Shown here one piece after another: positions 53,217 to 61,504 of a DNA stretch of 64,000 bases. The notes beneath the pieces were generated by a model. That model was not told the DNA's origin, searched no databases, and saw only the letters and a program-made list of their open reading frames with translations. Position numbers and translations under genes: made by a program. How positions within the stretch are numbered: the first letter of the stretch is position 1; each line of letters starts with the position of its first letter. Source of the stretch: Acidimicrobiaceae bacterium (GTDB lineage: Bacteria; Actinomycetota; Acidimicrobiia; Acidimicrobiales; Ilumatobacteraceae); assembly GCA_012269985.1 (NCBI GenBank), contig JAAXJF010000098.1, positions 1-64,000 of the forward strand, read 5' to 3'.

Positions 53217-54301
53217 GTTCCCTTTCACCTGACATTGCGATTCGCGCACCGAAGGTGCTGCTCCATGACCATCTCGACGGTGGGCTCCGCACCGAAACGG
53301 TCATTGAACTCGCCGAAGAGTTTGGCTACGAGGGACTACCAACCCACGATCCCTCTGATCTCGCAACGTGGTTCAACCGTGGTGCAAAGCGGAACGACCT
53401 GGTGCTGTATCTGGAGACCTTTGCGCACACCGTTGGCGTTATGCAACACCGTGACGCACTGGAGCGCGTCGCTTACGAATGCGGCATCGACCTCGCCAGC
53501 GACGGCGTTGTCTATGCCGAGGTTCGCTACGCCCCAGAGTTGAACGTAGAGGCAGGGCTCTCACTCGATGAGGTCGTTGCTGCGACGATCGACGGTTTCC
53601 AACGAGCAGAGCAAGAGACCGGCATCGTTATCAAGGTCATTCTCTGCGCAATGAGAACCGCAGCTCACAGCCTCGATATTGCCCATCTCGCGGTGAAATG
53701 GCGTGATGCTGGGGTAGTCGGCTTCGACATTGCCGGCGCCGAGGCAGGCCACCCACCATCACGCCACCTTGACGCATTCCAGTATGTGATGCGCGAGAAC
53801 TTCCACTCGACAATTCACGCCGGTGAAGCGTTTGGCCTACCAAGCATTTGGGAGGCACTTCAATACTGCGGTGCTGCTCGCCTTGGCCATGGGGTTCGCA
53901 TCGTCGATGACATTACGAAAACTGATGACGGCTGGGAGCTCGGTCGCCTCGCCGAGTTCGTTCGAGACCGCCGAATTCCCCTCGAACTTTGTCCCACGTC
54001 AAATGTCAACACGGGTGTCTGCGCTGACATTGCCTCGCACCCAATTGGCCTCTTGCGAGATCTGCGATTCAGAGTGACGGTGAACACCGACAATCGTCTC
54101 ATGTCGAACACCTCAATGAGTCATGAATTTGTCCAACTTTCACAGGCCTTTGGAACCGATCTTGCCGATATGCAGTGGCTCACGATCAACGCAATGAAGA
54201 GCGCGTTCACCGACTTCCCTGAGCGGCTGCGCATCATCAACAACATCATCAAGCCGGGCTACGCGAATCTCGTCGCTGAGCAGTCTGGAGGATCGACATG
54301 A
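53213..54301 (+). CDS. add: Adenosine deaminase
   Basis: A 362-residue deaminase converting adenosine to inosine. It keeps the classical motifs: His18 and His20 in LLHDHLDGG, STIHAGEAFG with the catalytic glutamate, LGHGVRIV, LCPTSNVNTGV and VNTDNRLMS. The Asn in the last motif, where mammalian enzymes have a second Asp, is usual in actinobacteria. Overlaps the dioxygenase upstream and upp downstream as ATGA, so it belongs to one translation unit. Confidence 0.93.
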   Translation: MSSLSPDIAIRAPKVLLHDHLDGGLRTETVIELAEEFGYEGLPTHDPSDLATWFNRGAKRNDLVLYLETFAHTVGVMQHRDALERVAYECGIDLASDGVVYAEVRYAPELNVEAGLSLDEVVAATIDGFQRAEQETGIVIKVILCAMRTAAHSLDIAHLAVKWRDAGVVGFDIAGAEAGHPPSRHLDAFQYVMRENFHSTIHAGEAFGLPSIWEALQYCGAARLGHGVRIVDDITKTDDGWELGRLAEFVRDRRIPLELCPTSNVNTGVCADIASHPIGLLRDLRFRVTVNTDNRLMSNTSMSHEFVQLSQAFGTDLADMQWLTINAMKSAFTDFPERLRIINNIIKPGYANLVAEQSGGST

Positions 54302-54945
54302 CCGTCACCGTCACCGAGGTTGACCACCCGATCGTCAATGATGCACTTGCTCGTATGCGTTCGGTTGAGACGTCGAACGCGAACTTCAGAGCTCACCTCA
54401 ACCGACTTGGCGTCATCTTGCTGGCAGAGGCCACAAAAAACCTGCCAACACGTTCGCAGAAGATCACTACCCCACTCACCGAAACCCAACAGCAGGTCCT
54501 CGCTGAGGTACCGCTGGTCGTTCCAATTCTTCGTGCTGGACTCGGATTTGTCACATCGGTACATCATGTGCTCGATGATGCAGATCTCGGGTTCGTCGGA
54601 GTGACGAGAAACGAAACAACCTTCGAGCCAGAGCTCTATACCGACAAACTGCCCGCTGACATCGGCGATCGCCCCGTGATCATCGTCGACCCGATGCTTG
54701 CGACTGGTGGCTCACTCAATCACGTCATCGATCTCATCGCCAATCGCCAAGTGACGGGCACAATCACTGTCGTCTGCGCAATCGCCGCCCCGGAAGGTAT
54801 CGAGGCGGTGCGAGCCCACATCAACGACCGGTGGAACGTTCACATCGTGACGGGCGCTATCGATTCGCACCTCAACGAGCAGGCGTACATCGTTCCGGGG
54901 CTTGGTGATGCAGGCGATCGCCTGTTCGGCGAACCTCGCAACTAG
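54298..54945 (+). CDS. upp: Uracil phosphoribosyltransferase
   Basis: A 215-residue salvage enzyme joining uracil and PRPP to UMP. The PRPP loop DPMLATGGS lies at 131-139, VPILRAGLGF at 75-84 is the family core, and YIVPGLGDAGDRLFG at the C-terminus binds uracil. Normal length. It ends the plus-strand nucleoside operon; its TAG stop abuts the stop of the convergent phosphomutase gene. Confidence 0.95.
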   Translation: MTVTVTEVDHPIVNDALARMRSVETSNANFRAHLNRLGVILLAEATKNLPTRSQKITTPLTETQQQVLAEVPLVVPILRAGLGFVTSVHHVLDDADLGFVGVTRNETTFEPELYTDKLPADIGDRPVIIVDPMLATGGSLNHVIDLIANRQVTGTITVVCAIAAPEGIEAVRAHINDRWNVHIVTGAIDSHLNEQAYIVPGLGDAGDRLFGEPRN

Positions 54946-56556
54946 CTACGCAACGTACGAGGCTGCGATCTCAGCGAGCACTTCTGCGAGCTGGTCAAGA
55001 CCTTCAGCCGGATCACCATCGACCGCTTCACCGTAGAGCTTGATCTTCGGCTCGGTGCCGCTGGGTCGAACCTGAAGTCGCGTGCCATCGATGAGTTCGA
55101 GGCGAAGTAGCCCAGCCTCGGGAAATTCGGTCACTGTGTGCACGGCGACCCCACCGATATCGGCCGGTGGTTCGGCCTGCACACGTTGCACCACCTTGCT
55201 GCTGAGCGCAGGTTCCATCTTGATTGAGCGCTCACCAATGACGTATCGCCCGTACCGCTCCGCAAGAGATTCGAGGCGCCCTTCGATCGACGTTCCATCT
55301 GATGCTGCGCATGCAGCTACCTCAGCCATCACGACCGCAGCGGTGATTCCATCTTTATCAAGCGGACGTTGCGCAACGAGGTAGCCGAGAGCCTGCTCGT
55401 AGCCGAACACAAATCGTCGGTCTGGGTGCTCAAGAACGGTACGGCCGATCCATTTGAAACCGGTGAACGTCTCCTCGGCGTGCACGCCGTAATCGGCGGC
55501 CATCACCGATAACAGCGATGACGAGACGAGCGTGGTGACGACCATCCGCTCATCGCCCTCAGTGTTCGACAGAATATGGTCGGCGAGCAACCAGCCGATC
55601 TCGTCACCACTCAGCCGACGCCAACCTGACGCGGTGGGAATTGCAACCCCTAGTCGGTCAGCGTCAGGGTCGTGAGCAAGTGCGAGATCACAGTGGGCTC
55701 GTTGTGCAAGCGCGATCACCGCATCCATCGCTCCGAGTTCTTCGGGATTTGGAAACGGCACCGTCGGGAATGAGCCGTCAGGTTCGAACTGTTCTTCGAC
55801 AATCTCTGGATTGCCGAGCCCACAGCGCGCAAGGGCCTCAACCAGCGTTGCACCACCCACCCCATGCAACGGTGTATACGCGACTCGTATCGGCTCAATA
55901 TCTGCGGCATGACGAACGTTCCCGACTGCGCTGAGGTAGCGCTGCCGAAGTTCATCATCAAGCATCGTGACTAACGCTGAATCAGGTTCAGCAAGTTCAA
56001 CCGTCAGCGGATCAATATCTGCGATGCACGTCGCAATCTCTTCGTCGATCGGGTTGACGATCTGCGCGCCTGAGTCGAGATACACCTTGTACCCATTGTC
56101 GGCTGGAGGGTTATGGGACGCGGTCACCATCACACCTGATGCTGCACCCAGTTCGGTAATCGACCATGCAAGTACTGGAGTTGGCACGACAGAGCTGAAG
56201 ACCATTGAGCGAATTCCTCGAGCAGCAAGGACATATGCGGTGTCGAGAGCGAACAAGTCCGATTTGCGCCTTGCGTCGAAGCCAATGACGACCCCTCGCT
56301 GCGACGCGTCATCGACGCGGGCAAGGAGCCAATCAGCGAGCCCTGCCGCCGCTTGACGGACGACAAGCCGATTCATGCGCAGTGGCCCTGCCCCTACTTC
56401 GGCCCGAAGACCTGCAGTGCCGAACATCAGACGACCAGAAAATCGTGTTGCGAGCACCTCTGGATCACCATCGATGAGGGCTTGCAATTCGACACGAATG
56501 TCGTCATCTGGCTCGGCAGCGAGCCAGGCCGTGGCCAACTCTGCGATTGAGGTCAC
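54946..56556 (-). CDS. Alpha-D-phosphohexomutase (phosphoglucomutase/phosphomannomutase, possibly phosphopentomutase)
   Basis: A 536-residue four-domain mutase. The phosphoserine is Ser147 in VMVTASHNPPADNGYK, the metal loop DPDADRLGVA, the sugar loop FGYEQALGYLV, and the phosphate-binding RPSGTEPKIKLY near the C-terminus. The N-terminal FGTAGLRAEVG places it in the PgcA/Pgm2 group, some of which act on ribose 1-phosphate. Its coupling to adenosine kinase (ATGA overlap) suits a role in recycling ribose phosphate from nucleosides, an inference. Confidence 0.88.
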   Translation of the reverse strand: MTSIAELATAWLAAEPDDDIRVELQALIDGDPEVLATRFSGRLMFGTAGLRAEVGAGPLRMNRLVVRQAAAGLADWLLARVDDASQRGVVIGFDARRKSDLFALDTAYVLAARGIRSMVFSSVVPTPVLAWSITELGAASGVMVTASHNPPADNGYKVYLDSGAQIVNPIDEEIATCIADIDPLTVELAEPDSALVTMLDDELRQRYLSAVGNVRHAADIEPIRVAYTPLHGVGGATLVEALARCGLGNPEIVEEQFEPDGSFPTVPFPNPEELGAMDAVIALAQRAHCDLALAHDPDADRLGVAIPTASGWRRLSGDEIGWLLADHILSNTEGDERMVVTTLVSSSLLSVMAADYGVHAEETFTGFKWIGRTVLEHPDRRFVFGYEQALGYLVAQRPLDKDGITAAVVMAEVAACAASDGTSIEGRLESLAERYGRYVIGERSIKMEPALSSKVVQRVQAEPPADIGGVAVHTVTEFPEAGLLRLELIDGTRLQVRPSGTEPKIKLYGEAVDGDPAEGLDQLAEVLAEIAASYVA

Positions 56557-57581
56557 GTAAGTAGCGTACGTAACTCGACGAGCGGACGCGGACCGACATG
56601 GGCGATGACTTCAGCGGCTGCGATACCACCAATTCGGGCGCATTCTGCAAGACCGTCCCCGCGGGTATACGCGAAGAGGAACCCTGCTGCAAAAAGATCG
56701 CCAGCGCCGGTGGTATCAACGACGTGAGAAACCGGATGCGCAGACGACTCGATCACCTCCGATGGAGTGATAACCAGCGATCCACGCTCACCCATCGTCA
56801 CCACGGCAATCGGGCAGTCGGCTCGAACCGCGGTCACCGCCTCAGCAAATGTGTCGGCTTCGTAAAGCGATACGAGTTCCTCAGCATTTCCAAACAAGAT
56901 GTCGACCTCGTCAGTGAGGAGTCGTCGGAAGTCATCTCGATGTCGTTCGACACAAAATGAGTCTGACAGAGTGAGCGACACCATGCGCCCATAACGGTGA
57001 GCGTGAGCGGCAGCGGCGCGGAATGCGGCTTTTGCGTCACCCCGATCGAAGAGATAGCCCTCCATGTACAGCACCTCGGCATTGGCAATGAGGTCAAAAT
57101 CAACATCGTCGGGGGTGAGCAAACTCGATGCCCCGAGAAACGTATTCATCGTTCGTTCTGCATCTGGAGTCACAACGATCACGCAACGACCGGTCGGCAC
57201 CTCGTTATCTCGTCCACCTGGAGCGAACCGAACCCCCACTGCCCGAAGGTCGTGGCCAAAGGTGGTGCCAAGGTCATCATTTGAGACTTTCCCTACATAC
57301 GCAGCGTTCCCTCCAAGGCTCGCGACACCACACACCGTGTTTGCAGCAGATCCACCGCTCATTTCAACTTTCGTGCCAATCGCTTGATAAAGCTCGAGCG
57401 CACGGTCGGTTTCCACAAGGGTCATCGAACCCTTCACCAGTTCATACTCGGTGAGAAACTCCTCATCTGCATGAGTGATGACGTCGACGAGCGCATTGCC
57501 AATTCCAACGACATGAAACGTTGCCCCTTCGGAGGTCTCTCGCTCAGCCACTCGTTCGACGCTAGCGGCTCCGTCGGCCAT
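56553..57581 (-). CDS. Adenosine kinase (PfkB family)
   Basis: A 342-residue sugar/nucleoside kinase. SGGSAANTVCGVASLGGNAAYVGKV is the substrate-binding motif and DTTGAGDLFAAGFLFAYTRG the PfkB signature with the catalytic aspartate. It begins FHVVGIGNALVDVITHADEEFL after a 20-residue tail, like actinobacterial and eukaryotic-type adenosine kinases. Ribokinase or fructokinase activity cannot be excluded. The start at 57581 is more likely than the frame end at 57638. It is followed by the phosphomutase gene in a two-gene operon. Confidence 0.86.
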   Translation of the reverse strand: MADGAASVERVAERETSEGATFHVVGIGNALVDVITHADEEFLTEYELVKGSMTLVETDRALELYQAIGTKVEMSGGSAANTVCGVASLGGNAAYVGKVSNDDLGTTFGHDLRAVGVRFAPGGRDNEVPTGRCVIVVTPDAERTMNTFLGASSLLTPDDVDFDLIANAEVLYMEGYLFDRGDAKAAFRAAAAHAHRYGRMVSLTLSDSFCVERHRDDFRRLLTDEVDILFGNAEELVSLYEADTFAEAVTAVRADCPIAVVTMGERGSLVITPSEVIESSAHPVSHVVDTTGAGDLFAAGFLFAYTRGDGLAECARIGGIAAAEVIAHVGPRPLVELRTLLT

Positions 57582-57598
57582 GACGGAATACCACTCAC

Positions 57599-57604
57599 TA
57601 CCAT
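57599..57604 (+). promoter_or_regulatory. TAnnnT -10 box of the aminopeptidase gene (leaderless)
   Basis: TACCAT ends 7 nt before the GTG at 57612 and decides this start over the longer open frame. Confidence 0.5.
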
Positions 57605-57611
57605 CGGCGAC

Positions 57612-60134
57612 GTGACGACCGCCTGGACTGACCCACATCGACTGCCGCGCTTTGCTCTTCCGCAGCGCTACGACATCACCATCACCCCTGATCTGCCGTC
57701 GGCGTCATTCACTGGTGATGTCACGATCAATGTTGACGTCACCGAGCCCGGGCACCGGACGCTCATTCTCAATGCAATCGAGCTCGACATCGTCTCTGCT
57801 CATATCGATGGTGCACCGGTGTCATTCTCGCTCGATGCCTCAACAGAACGCCTCATGCTGTCGAGTGAGGCCGAGCTCAACGTGGGCGAACATCAGGTGG
57901 CCATTTCGTTCACCGGCACGATCAATGACAAGTTGCGGGGTTTCTACCGGTCGTCGTTCACCGATGATGAGGGAAACGAACAGGTCATCGGCACGACACA
58001 GATGCAGTCGACAGATTGCAGACGAGCATTTCCCTGCTGGGATGAGCCCGATTTCAAAGCAGTGTTCGGCATCACTCTCGTCGTTCGTGACTGTGACACC
58101 GCGGTTTCAAACTCTCCCGAAGTGGAACGCGAGCCCCGGGCAGACGGTCTCGTTACAATCACATTTGCCGACACGATGATAATGAGCACGTATCTCGTCG
58201 CCTTCGTTGTTGGACCCCTTGAAGCCACCGAATGGCGTGACGTCGATGGCATCCCGCTGCGGCTCGTGCACATACCGGGTAAAGGACATCTCACCGAGTT
58301 CGGACTCGACGTCGCAGAGTTCTGCTTGAAGTGGTTTCAGGACTACTACGGCATTCCGTATCCGGGCGACAAGGTTGAACTGCTCGCACTCCCCGATTTC
58401 GCCGCAGGAGCGATGGAGAATCTGGGGTGCATCACGTTCAGAGAGAATCTCCTTCTCGTTGACCCGGTCAATGCAACACAGCCTGAACGGCAACTCGTTG
58501 CCGACGTTGTCGCACACGAACTCGCCCATATGTGGTTCGGCGACCTTGTCACCATGCGCTGGTGGAACGGCATCTGGCTCAACGAAGCCTTTGCAACGTT
58601 CATGGAAATCGCCGCATGCGACGCGTTTAAGCCTGAATGGGGTCGTTGGCTGACCTTCGGCATAGAGAGAACCGTTGCCTTTGAAACCGACTCACTGGCG
58701 TCAACCCGCCCTGTTGAGTTCGAAGTGAATTCCCCCACCGACGCCGAAGGAATGTTTGATGTCCTCACGTACCAGAAAGGTGGGGCTCTGCTTCGCATGT
58801 TGGAGCAACACCTCGGCGAGGAGCAATTTCGAGATGGTGTGCGCCACTATCTGCAAGCACACGCCTACAGAAATACCGAAACCTCTGACCTTTGGGATGC
58901 GCTCGAGTCGACCTCGGGTCAGCCGGTTCGAGACACGATGGATTCGTGGATTTGGCAAGCCGGTTACCCAGTGATTTCTGTAACCCTTGATGGAGATGAG
59001 CTTGTCATGCGACAGCGGAAGTTCTCATTTGCCGACAGCTCAGACGACACCACCTGGATGGTTCCTCTGAGCTATCGCACTGCATCGGGCACATCATCGT
59101 TGTTGCTGAGCGAAGACGAACAGCGAGTGCAGGTCGATACCAACGGGCCGGTCATTGTCAACGCTGGCGGACACGCCTTTGTAAGGGTCGAATACGACAA
59201 CGAATTACGGTCGCGCATCACTCGCAAGGTCTTGCCAACACTCGATGTGCTCGAGCGCTACACGTTGGTTGATGATGCGATTGCTGCAGTCACAGCGCGC
59301 CGCCTTGACGCATCAGGTCTTCTCGACATGCTCACCGAGTTCCGAGAGGAAGATGCCCTTTCGGTATGGCAAAGCATCACCTCAGGCCTGCGCCTCATCT
59401 CTCGCATCATCGGTGACACCGACGAACGCTCAACATTCGAAGAAACTGTCCGTAATCTCTGCGAACCAACATTGCAGCGCCTCGGTGCTCCTGCAAAAGA
59501 TGAAGATGATCTTGTCGGCTCACTTCGGGGTCTCTTAATGAAGACCGTTGCCCTTCTCGGAAACGACTCGACGTCGATCGAAAAGTGTCGTCAGATCGTG
59601 AACGATTCAGCTACCTCAACAGTCGATCCTGAACTGCTCGCCGCTGCGACGACGGTCGTTGCCAGTTGCGGCGACAATACCGACTACCAACGTTTTCTCG
59701 ATGGCTTCAGGACCTCCCAAACCCCTCAAGAGCAACTCCGCAATCTCTATGCGCTCGCCGAGTTTCGTGACGCCGAGCTCATCGCCCAGACGTGTGAACT
59801 TGCCCTGTCATCTGAGGTCCGCACCCAAAACGCGCCGTTCTTGCTTCGTGCCTGCATCGCAAATGAGTCGAATGGTTCGGCGGCGTGGCGATTCGTCGCC
59901 GATCACTGGCAGGAAGCGAATGAACGATTCCCCACGAACACCATTGTTCGCATGGTCGACTCGGTAAAACTCCTCACCGAGGGCGGCGATGTCGATCATG
60001 TGCAGTCATTTTTTGCGGATCATCCGATCCCACAGGGTGCAGCAACACTTCAACAGATTCTTGAACGTCAACTCATCAACGCTCAGGCGACCGAGTTTCA
60101 CCGACCTCTACTTCTCGGAGCCCTTCGAACGTAA
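57612..60134 (+). CDS. M1-family aminopeptidase (PepN-like)
   Basis: An 840-residue zinc aminopeptidase that trims N-terminal residues from peptides. The substrate motif GAMEN is at 266-270 and the zinc motif HELAH at 302-306 with the later WLNEAFATFME glutamate. The N-terminal beta domain (10-190) and the helical C-terminal domain (from about 520) are of normal size. The frame is open back to 57384 inside the antisense kinase gene, but the GTG at 57612 gives VTTAWTDPHRLPRFALPQRYDI, a typical M1 start. No signal peptide, so cytoplasmic. Confidence 0.93.
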   Translation: MTTAWTDPHRLPRFALPQRYDITITPDLPSASFTGDVTINVDVTEPGHRTLILNAIELDIVSAHIDGAPVSFSLDASTERLMLSSEAELNVGEHQVAISFTGTINDKLRGFYRSSFTDDEGNEQVIGTTQMQSTDCRRAFPCWDEPDFKAVFGITLVVRDCDTAVSNSPEVEREPRADGLVTITFADTMIMSTYLVAFVVGPLEATEWRDVDGIPLRLVHIPGKGHLTEFGLDVAEFCLKWFQDYYGIPYPGDKVELLALPDFAAGAMENLGCITFRENLLLVDPVNATQPERQLVADVVAHELAHMWFGDLVTMRWWNGIWLNEAFATFMEIAACDAFKPEWGRWLTFGIERTVAFETDSLASTRPVEFEVNSPTDAEGMFDVLTYQKGGALLRMLEQHLGEEQFRDGVRHYLQAHAYRNTETSDLWDALESTSGQPVRDTMDSWIWQAGYPVISVTLDGDELVMRQRKFSFADSSDDTTWMVPLSYRTASGTSSLLLSEDEQRVQVDTNGPVIVNAGGHAFVRVEYDNELRSRITRKVLPTLDVLERYTLVDDAIAAVTARRLDASGLLDMLTEFREEDALSVWQSITSGLRLISRIIGDTDERSTFEETVRNLCEPTLQRLGAPAKDEDDLVGSLRGLLMKTVALLGNDSTSIEKCRQIVNDSATSTVDPELLAAATTVVASCGDNTDYQRFLDGFRTSQTPQEQLRNLYALAEFRDAELIAQTCELALSSEVRTQNAPFLLRACIANESNGSAAWRFVADHWQEANERFPTNTIVRMVDSVKLLTEGGDVDHVQSFFADHPIPQGAATLQQILERQLINAQATEFHRPLLLGALRT

Positions 60135-60179
60135 CTTCACGCGACATTCCTCGCTCGTCGACGATCGGTGGCGGGGTGG

Positions 60180-61412
60180 TCAGTGCTCCCAGGCGGTGAC
60201 CGCTCCTGATTCGATGAGGTCGGCAATGCGACCGTCGTCGTAACCGAGTTCTTTCAGGACTTCGACGGTGTGCTCACCAATATCTGGTGCAACTCGGCGA
60301 GGCTTCCACGGGGTTCCCCAAAAATCTGCCGGCGTCGCCAACATTTCGCGGCTGCTGGCGCCATCGCGCTCTGGGACGTCTACCACTGCCCCAGATGGCC
60401 GGAACTGCGGATCTTCCACGACGTCGTCAATGCTGTTCACCGGAGCCCAAAACACATCAGGTTCGTTAGCGAACGCAGCCTCGCACTGTTCGAGCGTGAA
60501 CGTTGCGAATACCTCATCAAGCAACCTGATGAGTTCCGCCCTGTGTTTAAACCGAGCCCTCTCGCTGTTAAACCTCTCATCGTCGATGAGATCGTCGATT
60601 CCGAGCGCTCGGGCTAGCGGAGGCCAATGTCGATCAGATGTCACCCCAACCAGCCACAGATAGCGATCATCTGCGGTGCGATAACTGTTCGCCATCGGGT
60701 TCGGATTCGTCTCTCGCTGAGCGATCGGTGCCACCCGTCCCCAGTCGAGTTTGAGATTGAGGTCGAACCCGAGGGTGTACAGACCTTGACGCATCAGCGA
60801 GGTCGTCACAAGTTGGCCTTCACCTGTGCGTTCACGGTGCACGAGAGCAGCACTGATCGCGCCGGCAAGGGCGACACCTGTTGCATGGTCGCCCATTCCG
60901 CCTCGCTGAATTGGCAACCCAGCGCCCGGGATCGCCAAGGAATGCGCAATACCAGTGCGCGACCAATACGCGGCGAGATCGTATGCCGCTCGTTCTGCAT
61001 CTGGCCCTTGATGCCCGTAGCCAGTGATGTGCCCATAAACGAGTTGGGGGAACTTCTCGAGCATCGTTTCAGCATCGAGGCCAGCTCGACGGAGAGCTCC
61101 TGGCCGAAGGTTGCTGATAAACACATCGGCCTCAGCGAGGAGGTCGAGCACGACCTGCCGACCATCATCGGTCGAAATATCGGCCGAGATTCCGCGCTTG
61201 CCGCGGTTATCGAGCTCAAACACTGGGTTCGTGTCAGGGTCACCGCCGAAGATGTACTTGAACGAACGGTTCGGATCACCGGCTTTGGGCTCAATTTTGA
61301 CGACGTCAGCACCCCAGTCACACAAGATAAGAGCAGCTGAAGGACCTGCAATCCATACGCCAAGTTCAACAACTTTGATGCCCTTGAGAGGGCCACCGCT
61401 ATCGACATCCAT
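60180..61412 (-). CDS. CaiB/BaiF-family (class III) CoA-transferase
   Basis: A 410-residue enzyme that moves CoA between carboxylic acids. It starts LKGIKVVELGVWIAGPSAALILCDWGADVVKIEP, the family N-terminus, with RGKRGISADI and FISNLRPGALRRAGLD after it. The catalytic aspartate is expected in AAYDLAAYWSRTG (about 145-157). Substrate unknown. The ATG at 61412 follows TACGGT by 6 nt; the frame to 61478 is not preferred. Divergent from the GGT-like gene. Confidence 0.9.
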   Translation of the reverse strand: MDVDSGGPLKGIKVVELGVWIAGPSAALILCDWGADVVKIEPKAGDPNRSFKYIFGGDPDTNPVFELDNRGKRGISADISTDDGRQVVLDLLAEADVFISNLRPGALRRAGLDAETMLEKFPQLVYGHITGYGHQGPDAERAAYDLAAYWSRTGIAHSLAIPGAGLPIQRGGMGDHATGVALAGAISAALVHRERTGEGQLVTTSLMRQGLYTLGFDLNLKLDWGRVAPIAQRETNPNPMANSYRTADDRYLWLVGVTSDRHWPPLARALGIDDLIDDERFNSERARFKHRAELIRLLDEVFATFTLEQCEAAFANEPDVFWAPVNSIDDVVEDPQFRPSGAVVDVPERDGASSREMLATPADFWGTPWKPRRVAPDIGEHTVEVLKELGYDDGRIADLIESGAVTAWEH

Positions 61413-61418
61413 AGCCGA

Positions 61419-61424
61419 ACCGTA
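61419..61424 (-). promoter_or_regulatory. TAnnnT -10 box of the CoA-transferase gene (leaderless)
   Basis: TACGGT on the minus strand ends 6 nt before the ATG at 61412. Confidence 0.55.
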
Positions 61425-61492
61425 GTGAGAGAGCTCAATACTTCTTGCAGTGGAGCTCGGGTCCCGGCTCTCGATCATTCTGGGTAGGTGGC

Positions 61493-61498
61493 TACGGT
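61493..61498 (+). promoter_or_regulatory. TAnnnT -10 box of the GGT-like gene (leaderless)
   Basis: TACGGT ends 6 nt before the ATG at 61505. The same hexamer and spacing serve the divergent CoA-transferase gene. Confidence 0.55.
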
Positions 61499-61504
61499 GC
61501 CGTC

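Noticed and set aside
54064-54105. Loss of a catalytic aspartate in adenosine deaminase (NTDN for NTDD)
   Set aside because: Both paralogs have it and the NTDNRLMS form is usual in actinobacterial enzymes, so it is not a defect.
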